From NCBI GenBank assembly GCA_012934845.2, contig WNNJ02002220.1:34997-98996 (forward strand): DNA of 64,000 nucleotides, in the 5' to 3' direction. The stretch comes from Pomphorhynchus laevis. Its lineage: Eukaryota > Acanthocephala > Palaeacanthocephala > Echinorhynchida > Pomphorhynchidae. Under the pieces are notes generated by a model. The model made no database searches. It saw nothing but the letters and a program-made list of their open reading frames with translations, and was not told the origin of the DNA. A program made the translations under genes and the position numbers. This document shows, piece by piece, positions 1-11,900 of this stretch. Numbering within the stretch: the stretch's first letter is position 1; each line of letters begins with the position of its first letter.

Positions 1-277
1 ATAATTACATAATATTATTAATGTATTATATAATATTTTTATTACATTCATTATTATTAATATTATTAATATCTATTAGATAATTTAATATCTATTTAAT
101 AATTATATACAATATCCAATAAATTTAATTTATTTATATTTCGTATTACTATGGCATTATTGATTTATTGTGAATATTTAAATATTATTGTAGATTTAAT
201 TATTTACAAATCAATGCATATACAGGATGTATCCTCTCTGATTAATCGTATATTACTCAGTAGTTATTTCATAACAA
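1..277. other. AT-rich stretch without a gene
   Basis: Extremely AT-rich, dominated by short ATTATTA and TAATATT runs. I see no coding signal, splice structure or repeat boundary here. It lies upstream of the first copy of the small membrane-protein family. Confidence 0.6.
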
Positions 278-787
278 TTGATTTTTATTTCTAATATACA
301 TTTTATATTTTTAATTTATATAAAAATTAATTTGAATCTGTTTTGTTACCATGACAACAATCTGACTTTCATTATAAATGCATGCTCAATGATATGTGTG
401 TTCAAAATGATGTTTACATTTGGTATGTTTTTTTCTTTTATAGTTTGCTATACGAGCTTTATTTCTCTATATGCTATTGTATATTATCAGCTGAGAGCTA
501 GAAGCAAGGAAGGCAAAGAAGGGAGAATTAAGCGTGTAAAGCATTACAGTAAAGAGACAATGACTAATTATGGCTACAAAGAAGAATGTGCATAGGTATA
601 CAATATGATGATATGTTTAGATCAATTTTATACACAAATATGTAAGAAAATAGCGAACGAAAATAAATTAATCATGCAACTCTTTGCGATCAATCATGCC
701 TTAACCAGATAAGACAAACTTTTTCTGGATTTAGATTACAGCGTTTTCGATCTGGTTAAGCCAGGAGAAGACATTATAATTTTTAAT
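278..787 (+). pseudogene. Copy 1 of a small single-TM protein family, broken
   Basis: First of three copies of an unrecognised gene. The frame from about 404 gives a Met followed by a strongly hydrophobic segment (FTFGMFFSFIVCYTSFISL), then a basic stretch (RARSKEGKEGRIKRVKH), matching the copies at 1173 and 2862(-). It then stops after about residue 105 of the long frame, while matching sequence continues (DLDYSVFDLVKPGED near 725-775) in another frame, so this copy is degenerate. Its 3' end runs directly into the sequence that begins the left arm of the inverted repeat at about 784. Function unknown; a membrane anchor with a charged cytoplasmic or lumenal tail is all that can be read. Confidence 0.5.
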
Positions 788-1764
788 TGGAATTGTGGGA
801 GAAATGATAAGCAGATAAACGAGTTTCTTAATCGGAAAAACTCCACAATTTCACAATGTCGAACAGTCGAAATAATATCACTAATCTGTATATTTGTAAA
901 AAATCCAACAACTTTTTCTGAAATTACGTGTTTTTTGCGATTTTATTTGATCCATTAATACTGACTTAACTGTGAATGTTTTACCAATATTGTGTCAGAT
1001 ATCAAAAATTCACACACAGAATGGTCTAACTCTCTCTTATAAAAATTCATAATTAATTTATAATATAAAATACGAAATCTGTGATTGCTGATATGAATTA
1101 TTTAAATTAATTTGAAACTGGTTTGTAACCATGACAATTTGACTTTCATTATAAATACAGGCTCAATGATCTGTGTTCAAAATGATTTTTACATTTAATA
1201 TATTTTTGTCAATAATAATTGGTCACACGAGCTTTATCGCTCTGTGTGTAATTGTATGGAATAAGTTAAGAGCTCTAAACAAGGAAGGCAATAAAGGAAG
1301 AATTGACAGTGTTAAGCGTTGCAATAAAGAAACAATGACTCATAATGGTTACAACGAGGAATGCATAGAGATACAATATAATGAATATGATGCGTTTAGA
1401 TTGGATAAATCGATTTCATACACAAATATAGAAAATATCGAAGGAGATAAATTTAACATGTCAACTCATCGCGATCAATTATGGCTTAACCCGATAAGAG
1501 AACGCCTTCTGGATTTAGATTACAGCGTTCTCAACCTGGTTAAGCCAGGAGAAGATATAAGCATTTTTAGAAATAACAAAGTTCTTAGATGGCGCCGACT
1601 TTAACGAACGAGTTTCCGAATTTTTAATATGTTAATTTGTTGTAAAAATAAGAAAACTATATATTTACAATAATAATATTTTTAAACAAAATATTTATTG
1701 CTTTTAAACATTTTCAAATAATAGTCAATCAAAATTGTTTCCTATGTCGTGGAATTAATAAAAG
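784..1764 (+). repeat. Left arm of a ~980-bp inverted repeat
   Basis: This stretch is repeated in reverse complement at 2268-3248. Matching can be followed from GGAATTGTGGGAGAAATG at 788 to CCTATGTCGTGGAATT at 1741. The arms appear roughly 90 percent identical by eye and each carries one copy of the small membrane-protein gene. The ~500-bp spacer carries a LINE fragment. An inverted segmental duplication or an old fold-back element would both explain it. Confidence 0.85.
1173..1604 (+). CDS. Small single-TM protein, best-preserved copy (copy 2)
   Basis: 143-residue open frame, the only one of the three copies without a break. Residues 4-27 form a hydrophobic segment (FTFNIFLSIIIGHTSFIALC begins it), followed by a basic region (KEGNKGRIDSVKR) and an acidic, hydrophilic tail ending KVLRWRRL. 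No catalytic motif or known domain is recognised. The layout suggests an N-terminal signal anchor or type II/III single-pass membrane protein. It sits in the left arm of the inverted repeat with ~400 bp of shared upstream sequence, which in both arms holds another short frame (CGRNDKQINEFLNRKNSTIS) that could be an upstream exon; no splice pair was convincing. It may be a real gene or an open frame of an unrecognised repeat. Confidence 0.45.
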   Translation: MFKMIFTFNIFLSIIIGHTSFIALCVIVWNKLRALNKEGNKGRIDSVKRCNKETMTHNGYNEECIEIQYNEYDAFRLDKSISYTNIENIEGDKFNMSTHRDQLWLNPIRERLLDLDYSVLNLVKPGEDISIFRNNKVLRWRRL

Positions 1765-2267
1765 GGGCTTAATTCTTATATGAAAATCGTAAAGTTTTTG
1801 TGATGTCAAATTTAAATTTCTGTTGTCTCTCTCGTCACAATGCCACAATCAATAAAAAATTTTGACTGCTTAATACCGTAATTGCGGCTGAAATTAAGTA
1901 AAGAAATGGCTAAGTCCACATTGATCTGTTTCCTAGGGTACATCGACTCAACACAATCTGTTCTTATTCAACCGTCGAGATAATTAATATGAGCTTTTAC
2001 TTACTTTCAGCTTCTCACTTTTCTCTGTACATACCCCTCACTCATCTTTATCTCAAAGTATTTTAATACTAGTAAAGAGCTCCTTAAGATCATCCCACTT
2101 ATTAAACTATTCTTATCCAACCTTGTCTGGTTTAGATATATCACTCTGTTTAATCCAAGAATCTTCTTTTTCTAATAGTTTTTGATTTAATGGTTCGAGC
2201 TGTTTTCTACGGTGCATCGACGCAATACAGGCTGTACTTATTCAGCCCTCGAGATAATTAAAATAAA
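1765..2267. other. Spacer of the inverted repeat
   Basis: Contains two divergent direct repeats of about 65 bp (1931-1996 and 2211-2276), both with the core TCGAGATAATTAA, flanking a short LINE-A fragment. No host gene is visible. Confidence 0.6.
2026..2157 (+). mobile_element. LINE-A endonuclease-region fragment
   Basis: About 130 bp that aligns by eye with 27352-27480 of LINE A2 (shared words include CTCACTCATCTT, TTAAACTA, TATATCACTCTGT). It is an internal piece with neither end of the element, bracketed by the two ~65-bp direct repeats of the spacer. Confidence 0.6.
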
Positions 2268-3248
2268 CTTTTATCAATTCCACGACATAGGAAACAATTT
2301 TGATTGACTATTATTTGAAAATGTTTAAAAGCAATAAATATTTTGTTTAAGAATATTATTATTGTAAATATATAGTTTTCTTATTTTTACAACAAATTAA
2401 CATATTAAAAATTCGTGAACTCGTTCGTTTAAATCGACGCCATCTAAGAACTTTTTTATTTCTAAAAATGCTAATGTCTTCTCCTGGCTTCACCAGGTCA
2501 AGTACGCTGTAATCTAAATCAAGCAGACGTTGTCTTATCTGGTTGAGCCATTATTGATCGCGATAAGTTGGCATGTTAAATTTATGTCCCTCGCTATTTT
2601 CTAACACATCTGTGTATTCCATTGATCTATTTAATCTAAACGTATCATCTTCATCGTATTGAATCTCGATGCATTCCTCGTTGTAGCCATTATTAGTCAT
2701 TGTTTCTTTATTGAAATGCTTAACACTGTCAATTCTTCCTTTATTGCCTTCCTTGTTTCTGGATCTCAACTGATTCCATACAATAGCACACAGAGCAATA
2801 AAGCTCGTACAGCAAACTATAAAAGACAAGAACAAATCAAATGTAAACATTATTTTGAACACAGATCATTGAGCCTGTATTTATAATGAAAGTCAGATTG
2901 CCATGGTTACAGAACAGATTCAAATTAATTTAAATAATTCATGTCAGCAATCACAGATTTCGTATTTTATATTATAAATTAATTATGAATTTTTATAAGA
3001 GAGAGTTAGACCATTCTGTGTGTGAATTTTTGATATCTGACACAATATTGGTAAAAACATTCACAGTTAAGTCAGTATCGGTGGATCAAATAAAATCGCA
3101 AAAAACGTAATTTCGGAAATAGTTGCTGGATTTTCTACAAATGCGCAGGTTAATGATATTATTTCAACTGTTCTAAATTGTGAAATTGTGGAGTTTTTCC
3201 GATTAAGAAACTCGTTTATCTGCTTATCATTTCTCCCACAATTCCAAT
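2268..3248 (-). repeat. Right arm of the ~980-bp inverted repeat
   Basis: Reverse complement of 784-1764. Carries copy 3 of the small membrane-protein gene and the same upstream frame on the minus strand. Confidence 0.85.
2440..2862 (-). pseudogene. Copy 3 of the small single-TM protein family, truncated by a stop
   Basis: Reads on the minus strand from Met at 2862: hydrophobic residues 4-27, then NKEGNKGRIDSVKHFNKETM, closely matching copy 2. A stop codon follows HRDQ at residue 103, but the sequence beyond it still matches the copy 2 tail (LLDLDYSVLDLVKPGED, then RWRR) down to about 2440. So the product would lack the last 40 residues. Whether the 103-residue form is made cannot be judged. 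Confidence 0.5.
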
Positions 3249-3483
3249 GCAAACAAAACAGTATTTCAACGAATTTCTGCGAATTAAATAATACATTTCT
3301 TTAATACACAAACTAATAGAGTTATGATTAACTCTGCTAGAGTTATGGATAATTACTACAGGATATCCTTCGTATCCTCGGACTTAGTAACCTCTTTTGC
3401 TTAGGTCTGCAAAAAAATTGTTCCCGTAAAGGAACTATAGTATTTTTAAAACTATTATGTCGTCAGTAGTTTATTAGTGGTCA
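3249..3483. other. Stretch without a recognised feature
   Basis: AT-rich sequence between the inverted repeat and the LINE-A remnant. No open frame, exon or repeat end was recognised. Confidence 0.5.
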
Positions 3484-5330
3484 CTATCTCATCAGTATTT
3501 TGGCGTAAAATCCTCGATCATCTAAGTAGGCGAAATTTAATTCCACCAGGTTTTCATGGGTACGTAAAAGATCGCTCGGTCCATTAATCAACAGGTGAAG
3601 GGCATCAGTTTTGTCAAGATAACAGTCATCAGCTTGCTGTGACTGTTTTTCTTGACTTTTCGGCTGCATTTGACCATCTCAAATGAATACTGGAGCACTA
3701 GATATAGGTTCTAGCTGAGGAAGGATAGAAAGAGCATTTATCACCTTAACCCTTCTCAGTCTTCCTTTTGAAAGATATTCAAGAAGTTCGTATGTTGGAA
3801 GGATAGAGCATTAGGCTGGATTGGTAGTATTGGCCTTGATGAAGTTTTAGAGGAGTCGTTATCCCTACATAATTATGGAGTCACTCAATCTGCCCAATCA
3901 ATCCCGCCTTGGTGTAACTTCAGAAGTAGGGAATTATCTGTTACAGATATCCTTAACTCCTAGGGGCCACTCACAGGCACCTCCAAATCTAATGCGCCAT
4001 TCTCCACTCGAGTCTGTCAGCTTTTGACAGACAGTCAGAGAAAGGAAGTCGCCATCACAATGCTATTAACCTCCCTGTCCAACATTGCTGGCATAAAATA
4101 TCAGCCGTCGCGTATTTTTACCAAAACAGAAATCGATTACATGTCCTAAAGATCTGCAAAACATTTCGATACGAAACTCCTTCATCTCCATTTACGAAAA
4201 AGCGCTTGCACGTAAAATCCGCGACCATCTAAGTAGGCAAAATTTAATTTCACCAGGTTTTCATTGGTACGTAAGAGATGGCTCGGTTCATTCAGCAATA
4301 GGTAAAGTGCAACAGTTTTGTCGTAATAATAGCCATCAACTTGCTGTGGCTGTTTTCCTTGACTTTTCTGCTGAATTTGACACTATATCCATTTTCTTCG
4401 TTATCTCCTCTCTCAGATCCCTTGGGTTACCTGCGAGAATTGTTAACAGGGTGGAAATATTGTTGTTTATCAAGCGATTCTTCTATGAAGACGACCATGA
4501 TGAACGTCAGTTCTACCCTATTACAAGTGTGCCTCAAGGATCCCCACTTTCTCAAATCTTGTATCTTGCTGCCTATATTATACTCTACGAAAAATTTAAA
4601 CGCGATCAACATCTTGTGGTATACGCTGATGTTACCACATCCCTGTTTTCTGGACGCAGGTTTATAGATGTAATCTCGGACATCAGCCGTTTCTTTTTAA
4701 GATTAAAAGATCAGTTACCCTCAGTCAATATTGTTCTCAACTCCTCCAAATCGCAAGTGGTTGTCTTTCATGGCGCCACTGCCACCAAAAAGAAGCATAA
4801 GAGATTAGCACTCTACACTCTCTTCCATTTTGCAGCCTCAATCACTTCCCATATTCACGACTTTATTAAAAAACCTGGGGTTAACCGTTACGATTCCAAC
4901 TGGTCTGCGAAAGCTGATCTGGATAGACTTAAACGTATTCTGAAGAGAGCTATGTTGGCTCTGAAACGGTCCCAGCATTTGTCATTGAATGGGAAAACCC
5001 AAGTGCGCCTCTGGATACTTGGGCTATCTCGGGAATAGTCTTCTTTTCAAGAGGACGTCCCCCAGAGCAGACTAAGGTTTCTTAAGCTTCTCATCTCGCG
5101 ATTACCGAACATAGTCCGCCTCGACTAGATTCTTCAGTGGGTGAAAGACCCCGGATAGTTCAGTCGAAGAGCGTCGTATTGGTATGGCTGGAGGGCTCAG
5201 ATCACTGTGGACCTGAGGGTGTGACACAATAAAGACTCCATCAACGACCGGACTGACTTTGTGTTTTTTCTGTGTGTTTATTTTAAAACCTTTTAGTGGT
5301 AATATAGTTGTTAACAAAATCTTTATTATT
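3484..5330 (+). mobile_element. LINE-A remnant (Jockey/R1-type), 5'-truncated and rearranged
   Basis: Reverse transcriptase remnant of the family also present at 25.9-29.7 kb. The frame 4307-5038 (243 aa) carries RT motifs: VFLDFSAEFD (motif A, first catalytic Asp region), VPQGSPLSQILY (motif B) and VVYADV, where the usual second Asp of YADD is Val, so it would be inactive. The remnant is a composite: 3500-3680 matches 28600-28780, and then 3681 jumps back to match 28076 onward, so a 180-bp RT piece precedes a longer piece starting further upstream. The 3' end (CCTTTTAGTGG near 5288) matches A2. It lies downstream of the MPPED gene, in the direction where that gene's missing last exon should be. 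Confidence 0.8.
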
Positions 5331-5946
5331 CTGTGTGAATTACGTTATTACTCATTTAATCTAGACGCGGAAAAAACATTAACAGTATTAAGTACAATTT
5401 CGTCATCACAATGACTCATCAGTGCCAGATTCCTCACACTACTGAATGTAGAGATTGACTGACAAACTTCACAGACATGATCCATGTTTATGAAGTTTAA
5501 GAAAAACTAGTTAGCTCATGAGTGCTAATACCAACTACTGATTCACCAAATAGAATCATTAGCAAAAGCACTAGCGAATGCAAATCAAAGATCTCATTTG
5601 TATCGACTAAATTCTGTTTATAAATTTTCTCGAGAGAGAGTGAGACCATTTTTAATTTTCAATGCCTAATATTAACTAATTTATCTTCTCAAATCAAGCC
5701 TCGTATAAAATTCGCTACATTTCACAACTAAAAGCAAAACTTATCAAATAAAATGTTAACAAAAATGTTTCATGTAAATTAAGTGAATATCTTATTTGAT
5801 AGATTAAATTAGCAATACTAGACCTTAAATTTGAACAGCAAATGTATAGCATCAAACTCTAAATTACGAAAAAATATTTCAAATTATAAATATAAAAAAT
5901 ATTTTTAATATTTTAAAATACTAAAATTAATACTATTTTAGATTAC
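5331..5946. other. Gene-free stretch downstream of the last legible MPPED exon
   Basis: AT-rich. I searched the minus strand for a terminal MPPED exon (Gly-Tyr-Gly and Asn-Ala-Ser-type C-terminal motifs) and did not find one. This should be intron or decayed 3' sequence. Confidence 0.5.
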
Positions 5947-8900
5947 CTTCATGGATATGTCCAAATACATGGAATTTCGGATTTATTTCTTTGACTTTAT
6001 CCAGTAAATATCTGCATCCTACTAATTTACACAAACTTGCTCCGTCCTTGTAAAATGAGGAATTACTTTCAACGACTCGATCCCCATACCCTAAAAATTT
6101 GAAATACTAACTTTAATTTAAATTTGTAATGCAAACCAAATGGAGCGGTATGTGTTAAAAGTATATCACAATCAGCGGGAACATTCGACCAAACTTGAGA
6201 CATACTTTCACGTTCGCAGTAAAAAGCCCAATCATTGAGATCTGGTACCCTAAAATGTTTACTACTAGAAAATTGAGAAAATATTTGACTTCATCGTATA
6301 TAACTTAATATATAATTTAAATCCTTTATAGAATACCGTGTATATATTGTATTTTCAAAAAACAAGCTAAGAACAGATGAAAAATCAATTACCGTTTTGA
6401 AGTTTATTTTATAAATTGTATATATTATCTCAGGTGCTGCCTATAGATATCTTTATAAATTTTGAAATAAAAATCTGTTTAGATAATTAAGAATTTAAGA
6501 ATTACAAAGTGATTACAGTGAAAACCCGAACACAAGGCCAAGAGATAAAACATCATCAATTCCTAAATGTTCCAGTTGTAACAACAAGTCCGCCATTTGT
6601 CGTGGCTGTCGTTGTGCAAAGGATAACACTCTGGGCACTAATTGCCGTGCACTAAATTCTCAAATAAAATATCTTTGATACCAGCGTCAACAGATGATAG
6701 TAACACAACTTTTTAAATTAACAGCACTCAAACTTCTCAAAGAAAGGTTCTGAACGTGCAGCAATCGTCAATTTCTTCAGCATCGCTCAGTTTATTATCT
6801 CAACAGATATAGATTGCATAGGATGAAGTAATCAAATAGATTCATGATCTTCACCCACTACTGAAGTGTAATGATAGCATCGACTTTATGAATACACTCG
6901 CGAACCTTTACAGTACTGCAGTTATTTATACAAATACGTGTGAATCTGAAAGCTTGCACGGTATTGTTCCAACTTGCACTACAGAGTACAAAAACGGTAG
7001 TACACGAGTGATTTAATTAAACATAACACGTCGATTGCAATTGTGAAATGAAGGTCATATTTACGAACTAATCCTCGAAGCGCACACAAACAACTAGAAC
7101 GTTCTCGTTTTCAATCTTAATCAAATTCAACTGTTGGTCGAGGCAAAAAAAATTCCAAAATTGATCAAACTCAATCTGCCTCAAAACTACTCAAAAAACC
7201 ATTCTTGCACATGAGAACTCTTTACATGGAAGATCATGTCGGAAATGAAACTTTAAAGCAGAAGATCATTCAGCTACATCCATCAGCAGTTGAAATACAC
7301 GATTAATCTATTCTAAAATACCGCTTACTGAACGTTCAATTACATCATCCCATCAGATTTAAAGACATTTCGGTATCATAAATCCGAAAAGTGACGAGAA
7401 ACACTCATGATTTTGATGGTCCTTTCAAAGCTAATTCTGCCTTAACAGAAGATCCACTGCACTAACAGAAGATCAATGCTAGAGGGATTTGGCATTTGCC
7501 CAGATAAATAAACTTTAACCCTAGCATAGTTTGTAATAACCATCTCAACAATTTAATTGCCCCCGAAATGATTGTAATTCCACAATTGCAACCCTCGTCG
7601 GTTGCAATTGTGGAATGAATGTCGGATTTGGGAAATAATCCAGGAAGCGCGCACTTAGCAACTTGAACGTCCTCGTTTGAACGCCCTCGTCATTCTCACC
7701 ATTGATAACGAAACAATACTGTCAGATGAAGTATTTCTACAATGTGATCACCTAGCAATGATTGCCTTAGCAACGGCATCTCTACTTCTGATTTGTACTA
7801 TGATGGAGCATATGCCAACGATTGTTTATCGGTGATACGTTAACGATTCGAACTTAGTTGGATCTGCTGAAGAGCTTATTAATGTTTGGAATCTCATAAA
7901 TCGGCCTCCGATTTGGGTTTTACTGAATGAAGGAAAATGTAAATAACTTGTCCCTCCACAAATGGCAGAACACCCGAAGCTAATCTTCCGCGATCATCAA
8001 GTAAAAATCGTGTCATGGAATTAAGACCTTAGGAAATCCCGTTGGATATCAATTACTCGAAGCTAATTCAGTAATAGATAAAGTTGTAAAATAAGGAACT
8101 AGCATGAAGAATTCAACAGATATTGTGGAACTGTTGATTCGCACTTGGCGTACACAGCACTAACACAGTCATTTCAATTCAAATGGCCATACATTTCTAG
8201 AAAATGCATTTTCGACTCATCGTGCTTTCAATCCCTATCGAATGTGCTTACACAGAGGTTGTCTTTCTTACTATTGTTGGAATTGCATCCATTAAAAAAT
8301 ATAGGATACTCTATCTTTACCTATACGACTAAGAGGGCTAGGCATGAATATCCCGACTAAAAACTACAGTCAATTCCACTCAAAACTACCAAAACTTTTC
8401 ATTATGTGTAAGACAATGTCAGATAGAGTATCGATATCGGAAACTAGAGGAAAGAACAAATCTTAGCTTTCGAAATACGGTTGCACAAGATCATTACTCA
8501 TTACAACATATTAAATAAAATTAAGTCCAACGATCAAGATATAACTACGCTAATTAAGCATGTCCCGGTTAACATGACTTTCTGAAATCACTTAAACGAT
8601 TTGGCTTCCGACTCTCCAAAACGCAATTTCACGACGCAATTACCGTACTATATTGTTGGGCTCCACATGATACTTTCACAAATTGCATGTGCGGAGAGCC
8701 CTTTTACGTGGTCCACACTCAGTTTGGTCAAACTTGACGTCCGTCTTCAATTCGACATAATATCATGCGTGATCTGCTAGCAAACGAATTGGCCGACGTA
8801 GGGGTATGCATTAAGGTAGAAACTCAGCTGCAGAGCGGTCCCAATTCGTTTCTATTCTACAACCCTTCGACGGGAAGGAGCCCTGATGGCAGATCAGATA

Positions 8901-11900
8901 TTGAATGTTATAGCTTATATGTAGATATAACAAATCGGTTCTTATTGTACGTCTGTGTGTTAAATAACTTAGCTCCTAGTTACTTATCAAAATTGCCTGA
9001 AGCTAACTTTTTATATCATGAGCAGAGAAAAGTAACAAAATACGGTGATCAAATTGCCTATATGAAGAGAGAGAGCAAAGTTTCAGCCTCCTATATTTAT
9101 ATTGAATGGTGGATGCAATACGAACACAGAATTTACTCAAACACATCGCCAAGATAAAAATTGAGAAGGAGCCTAAACAATACTCAGAACGTAAGAATAT
9201 AAATATTCAGAAAAAGTTCAATACTTTTTTAATACCGTTCAATACCGTTCAATACTCAGAACGTAAGATTTGCAAGAATATATATGCACATATAGACAAC
9301 ACAATTATATATAATGATGTTGCTTGATAGACTGGACATTGATTCACGACTTTTAGTCACAATGTCACTTCTTCGTGTCACTTCTTCATGTCATTTCATA
9401 CTTCAGTGTTTTCTGAAGAGACCAATCGCATTGGCAAAAATTCAAAAATATTTTTCCCTTTTTTCTCGAAGAAAGAGCCAACTAATAAATAATTTAATAA
9501 TAATGATTTTCTTTGTTATTATCTAGCTTCGGGTTTGCGGTAATTAAAAGTGTCTTCATATTTTGTCATTTAAGATATTTTCAAATAGTTCATTACAATT
9601 TTACATGAATTGGTTTATGCTCAACAAATTTCAATTGTCAAAGTTATATTTGCATTCATTGCAAAAAGCTTATCTTACCATGGTGATCCGTATATCTTTA
9701 TACCATCAATGTTAACATCCTGATCTTTTAGGTACACGCAGTTTGTAAGCAATTCTTCACCTTTATTGACATTATATTTAATCAAGTCTGATTTCCATCT
9801 TCTCGTTTTGTTGAAACGTCTATTATACAAGTAAATACTATATATTCTAAATATTATATTTACATGAAAACGTCACGCGATTTGAAGATGTTGTTGAACT
9901 TATTCAAATTTTATTATTTAAAATATTCAATTTAAATTTTATTTTTAAAATTATTTCAATCTTATTCTAATAAGATAAATTTTATTAATTTTAATAAATT
10001 TTATTTTTAAAATTATTTCAATCTTATTCTAATAAGATAACAGTGCAGAAATAAATTTATATTTATTAACAAGGCTGAATAAATTTAAACGTTAATACAA
10101 TAACAAATAACGAAAACTAATTCGATTATTTATACATCACAGTTTCACTAAATTTGGTTTACTCTAAATATTCATGTATCAGTAAAATCACCTGAGCAAA
10201 ATCATATTTGCTTTGAAGTAACGGATCTTTAACGTTATACTGACTTTGTCGTAGCAAAATAAGAATGTGCTAAAATAGCGGAATTGTAAGTACTCTTTCA
10301 CCGACAAAATTTGTTTGGGAGAAACAAGCACAAATTTAAATATTTAAATTAAAAAAAATTAAATATTTAATTTTTTAAAATTTTAAGCGAATTGAAGTCG
10401 GAATGACTTATAAATATATTTGTATTATTTGCATTAATTTCCGGTATAATTGCTATCATTGTAAAGTTTTCCAATAAATGCACGAACAAGTTATTCAACT
10501 TTCTTCATTTTTTCGAAAAAAAATGATTTGAATTTGAAAAATCTCAAAAATTTCAAATATAAACATACAATTTTTATTGCAGTACTGCAATCTGCATATT
10601 TATAATGATCTATAATCCAAAGCTTTGGTAATTTGAGATTTTCCACAAAAAGTTATTAAACATTTAATTTCAAAAACAGTAATTTTTAAAATTCTTAGAA
10701 GATTTGATCGATCAATCGATCAATCTAACATTTTTAAGGAATTGCAAAATAGCATCAAAACGTTTGTCGTTTCGGTGCCTTCTACGCCAAATAAATTCCA
10801 CAAGATATGAGTCGATCATGGATCGATGTGTACCCCATCGTCGTCTATTTCCAGATTTTAGCTGGTTCCATGTCGACTCTATCTGTTGCGTGTGGATACC
10901 ATCTGAAGTCACAAATTTAACAGAATGATTGGCAGTCCTGTGATTGAAGTATAAACAATGACTCTTTCTTTATAAATTTTACTTGATCTAGTTCCAATTG
11001 CTAGATCTGCCAATCTAGCAACCTCCCAGGCCCCAGAGACCGCACTAGGCAAAGGACTGGCAGCGAGAATGTTGGGACATGTGAAGTCCCATACTAGCGG
11101 ACGTCCCCTTTCCCATTGGACTAGTGAAGGACCGTCCGGTCTCTTTCCGTCGTTTCTGCATATCCCGATTGGTTCAAGGCGGGACAACGGCTGTGGCAAG
11201 GGCGCTACGGATAAGTGTGTTTACAGCACTGTGCCGATTGTGCCGAGAAATCACTCTGGGGCAGTCTAGCCCGTGAATACCAGAGGGGTCTGATACGACG
11301 CCGCACTCACACTTAAATGAAAGCGAGTTGAGAATACCGAGGCGGAGGGCTGATGCAAGACAAATTGAACTATCGTTTAGTTTTGTGCCCATCGAAGCTA
11401 TCGGTAGGGCATTAAGGAATGCGCCAGACCATCTGGTAGACGCGACTAGCAAGCGGGTCCGATCTTTGGAAAAGGCGCATGAAGCTGCCAGGTGTCGGAA
11501 TTCTTTCTCAAACAATGGGGCTGTCCGACGTTTTTGCAAGGTTGTATCCGTTGGAACAGTCAGGTCGAATTTAGTGGTCCAACTCTCTGACGCCGTTCGG
11601 TAGTTAAGGTCACTAGTGCCTAAGCAATTTGCCAAATGCTCTGGGATTAATAGCGCAGTTAAGTCCTTCGTGCGCGAAACAGATGTACAAAAGGCCGGTA
11701 TAGATAACTCTTCCGCACGCAACACACCCAGTCCACTCATCTTTACATTAAATATTTATTTTTTTAAAAAATTAAATATTTAAATTTGTGCTAGTTTCTC
11801 CCAAAAAAATTGTTAATTGAAAGAGTACTTACAATTTCGCTATTTTAGCACATTCTTATTTTGCTACGATAAAGTCAGTATAACGGAAAAGATCCGAAGT

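Noticed and set aside
3067-3252. 61-codon minus-strand frame upstream of copy 3 as a separate gene
   Set aside because: Its counterpart in the left arm is closed by a different frame and most differences between arms change the amino acid, as expected for non-coding sequence; kept only as a possible upstream exon.
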